Program-made: the position numbers and the translations under genes | From: Patescibacteria group bacterium | Lineage (GTDB): Bacteria; Patescibacteriota; Minisyncoccia; Moranbacterales; JAKLHP01 | Assembly: GCA_022710085.1 (NCBI GenBank) | Contig: JAKLHP010000012.1 | Coordinates: forward strand, 1 to 14,793 | Direction of reading: 5' to 3' | Length of the DNA stretch: 14,793 nucleotides | Notes under the pieces: generated by a model | The model's input: the letters and a program-made list of their open reading frames with translations, nothing else | What the model was told of the DNA's origin: nothing | The model's database searches: none | Part shown: one piece after another, positions 14,062-14,793 of the stretch | Numbering within the stretch: the stretch's first letter is position 1 | Layout: each line of letters begins with the position of its first letter

Positions 14062-14793
14062 CTATTTTTCTATGGAAAAGTTTTTTGTTTCCCAGTCGGT
14101 TATCCCTCCTTTTAATATTTCTACTGAGAAAAAACCAAGATCAAAAAGTCGGACTCCTCCTTGAAATCCTTGAAGATCGGTATCTCCGTATACAAATATT
14201 TCTTTTTCAAGCGGGATTTTATTCGTTGTTTTCTCCAGATTGTCCAAGGAAATATTTTCAGCTCCAGGAAGATGTCCTTTCGAAAAAGAATCTGCAGGAC
14301 GGACATCCAGGATGTATTTCGGATAATTCTGATTGTCAATTATTTTTTTAAGATCGTCTGAGGTTATGTAGTGCACTTTTGACTGATCAGTAAAGGATCT
14401 GGGATTTCCTATGGAAATAGTATTTCCTCCTGAACTTTTCCAGGCAGAAAAACCTCCCGAAAGGATAAAAATATTCTTGAAATTTTCTTTTTTCAGTTTC
14501 TCAAAGAATTTATCCGAATTTTCTTGCTCGCCGCTATTTCCGACGATTATGGTGGTTTTTTCGGGATCAAGATTGGACAATGGAAGAGAAGGGTCAATGC
14601 TTGTTGAGTCTGTAATATGTTCCAATTGATACTCATCGGAACTTCGTATGTCCAATATCTGAATAATTTCTTTTCCAGCTATATTTTTTTTGATTTCAGC
14701 AGCTGTAATTTTCGGATAATCTTTTATTTCCTTTCTGACAATTATTTCATTTTGTTTTTTTTCATGAAATGAGCGAAAAAAAGAAAAAGCAAC
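14062..14793 (-). CDS. Tandem rhodanese-domain protein with both active-site Cys lost (N-terminus outside window)
   Basis: The frame is open to the right edge; 243 residues are visible. The TTG at 14655 is only an internal codon, because the frame and the homology continue upstream of it. The visible N-terminus (VAFSFFRSFH, then EKKQNE) looks like the end of a membrane anchor, so the protein probably faces outward. Domain 1 spans about 28-120 with LDIR (47-50) and LSGGFSAWK (111-119). Domain 2 spans about 142-235 with LDVR (162-165), GHLPGAENI (173-181) and LKGGITDWE. In active sulfurtransferases the loop after the central strand is C-R-x-G-x-R/K-S. Here it is VGNSGE (G85) in domain 1 and VYGDTD (G203) in domain 2, so neither domain has the persulfide-carrying cysteine. 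A binding or structural role is more likely than sulfur transfer. Confidence 0.85.
   Translation of the reverse strand, partial: VAFSFFRSFHEKKQNEIIVRKEIKDYPKITAAEIKKNIAGKEIIQILDIRSSDEYQLEHITDSTSIDPSLPLSNLDPEKTTIIVGNSGEQENSDKFFEKLKKENFKNIFILSGGFSAWKSSGGNTISIGNPRSFTDQSKVHYITSDDLKKIIDNQNYPKYILDVRPADSFSKGHLPGAENISLDNLEKTTNKIPLEKEIFVYGDTDLQGFQGGVRLFDLGFFSVEILKGGITDWETKNFSIEK

Noticed and set aside
14653..14655. TTG start for the rhodanese gene
   Set aside because: The frame stays open to the window edge and the first rhodanese domain begins upstream of this codon.
1..14793. CRISPR array, insertion sequence, integrase or defence island
   Set aside because: No regular direct repeats with spacers and no transposase, integrase, Cas or nuclease-like genes were found; the content is housekeeping.

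Overview
The window is AT-rich, gene-dense bacterial DNA that reads like a member of the Candidate Phyla Radiation (Patescibacteria, Parcubacteria-like). That placement is inferred from the small tightly packed genes, the frequent lack of a Shine-Dalgarno sequence, and a small membrane zinc-ribbon protein of a kind I associate with these genomes; no marker gene here proves it. TGA is a stop codon (murD-independent examples: the ends of mreC, mreD and the first Nudix gene), so the TGA=Gly code of Gracilibacteria/Absconditabacteria does not apply.

Layout, left to right. (1) 1-2345: the C-terminal third of a P-type cation ATPase cut by the window edge, then murB and a short hibernation factor gene (hpf), closely spaced on the + strand. 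(2) 2379-3442: a small promoter-led group with a two-helix membrane protein carrying a zinc ribbon, an overlapping 33-codon gene that encodes a second miniature CxxC/CxxC ribbon, and a membrane-anchored protein of unknown role, closed by a terminator. (3) 3422-6156: secA, whose -35 box lies in the loop of that terminator. (4) 6155-6311, - strand: an unannotated RNA gene candidate with promoter, four-helix junction and terminator, convergent with secA. (5) 6352-8112: murI and two overlapping Nudix hydrolases. (6) 8130-9101: a thymidylate-synthase-family gene with a long structured leader, a strong Shine-Dalgarno site and a strong terminator. (7) 9100-13625: mreB, mreC, mreD and the PBP2 gene mrdA, with a 100-bp imperfect palindrome between mreB and mreC. 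(8) 13635-14024: groES with its own promoter and a bidirectional terminator. (9) 14062-14793, - strand: a tandem rhodanese-domain protein, cut by the right edge, with both active-site cysteines replaced by glycine.

Functionally the window is dominated by cell-wall growth: MurI makes D-glutamate, MurB makes UDP-MurNAc, and MreB/MreC/MreD/PBP2 form most of the rod elongation machinery (RodA is not present here). SecA drives protein export. The Nudix enzymes and the thymidylate synthase relative point to nucleotide pool upkeep. Four promoters share the form TTGAC(T/G)-N17-A/T-rich -10 box, so a normal sigma70-like signal is used.

The parts most worth following up are the - strand RNA gene beside secA, the leader hairpin whose loop can pair with the Shine-Dalgarno site of the thymidylate synthase gene, and the 33-residue zinc-ribbon gene. 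All are read by eye; no searches or folding programs were run.
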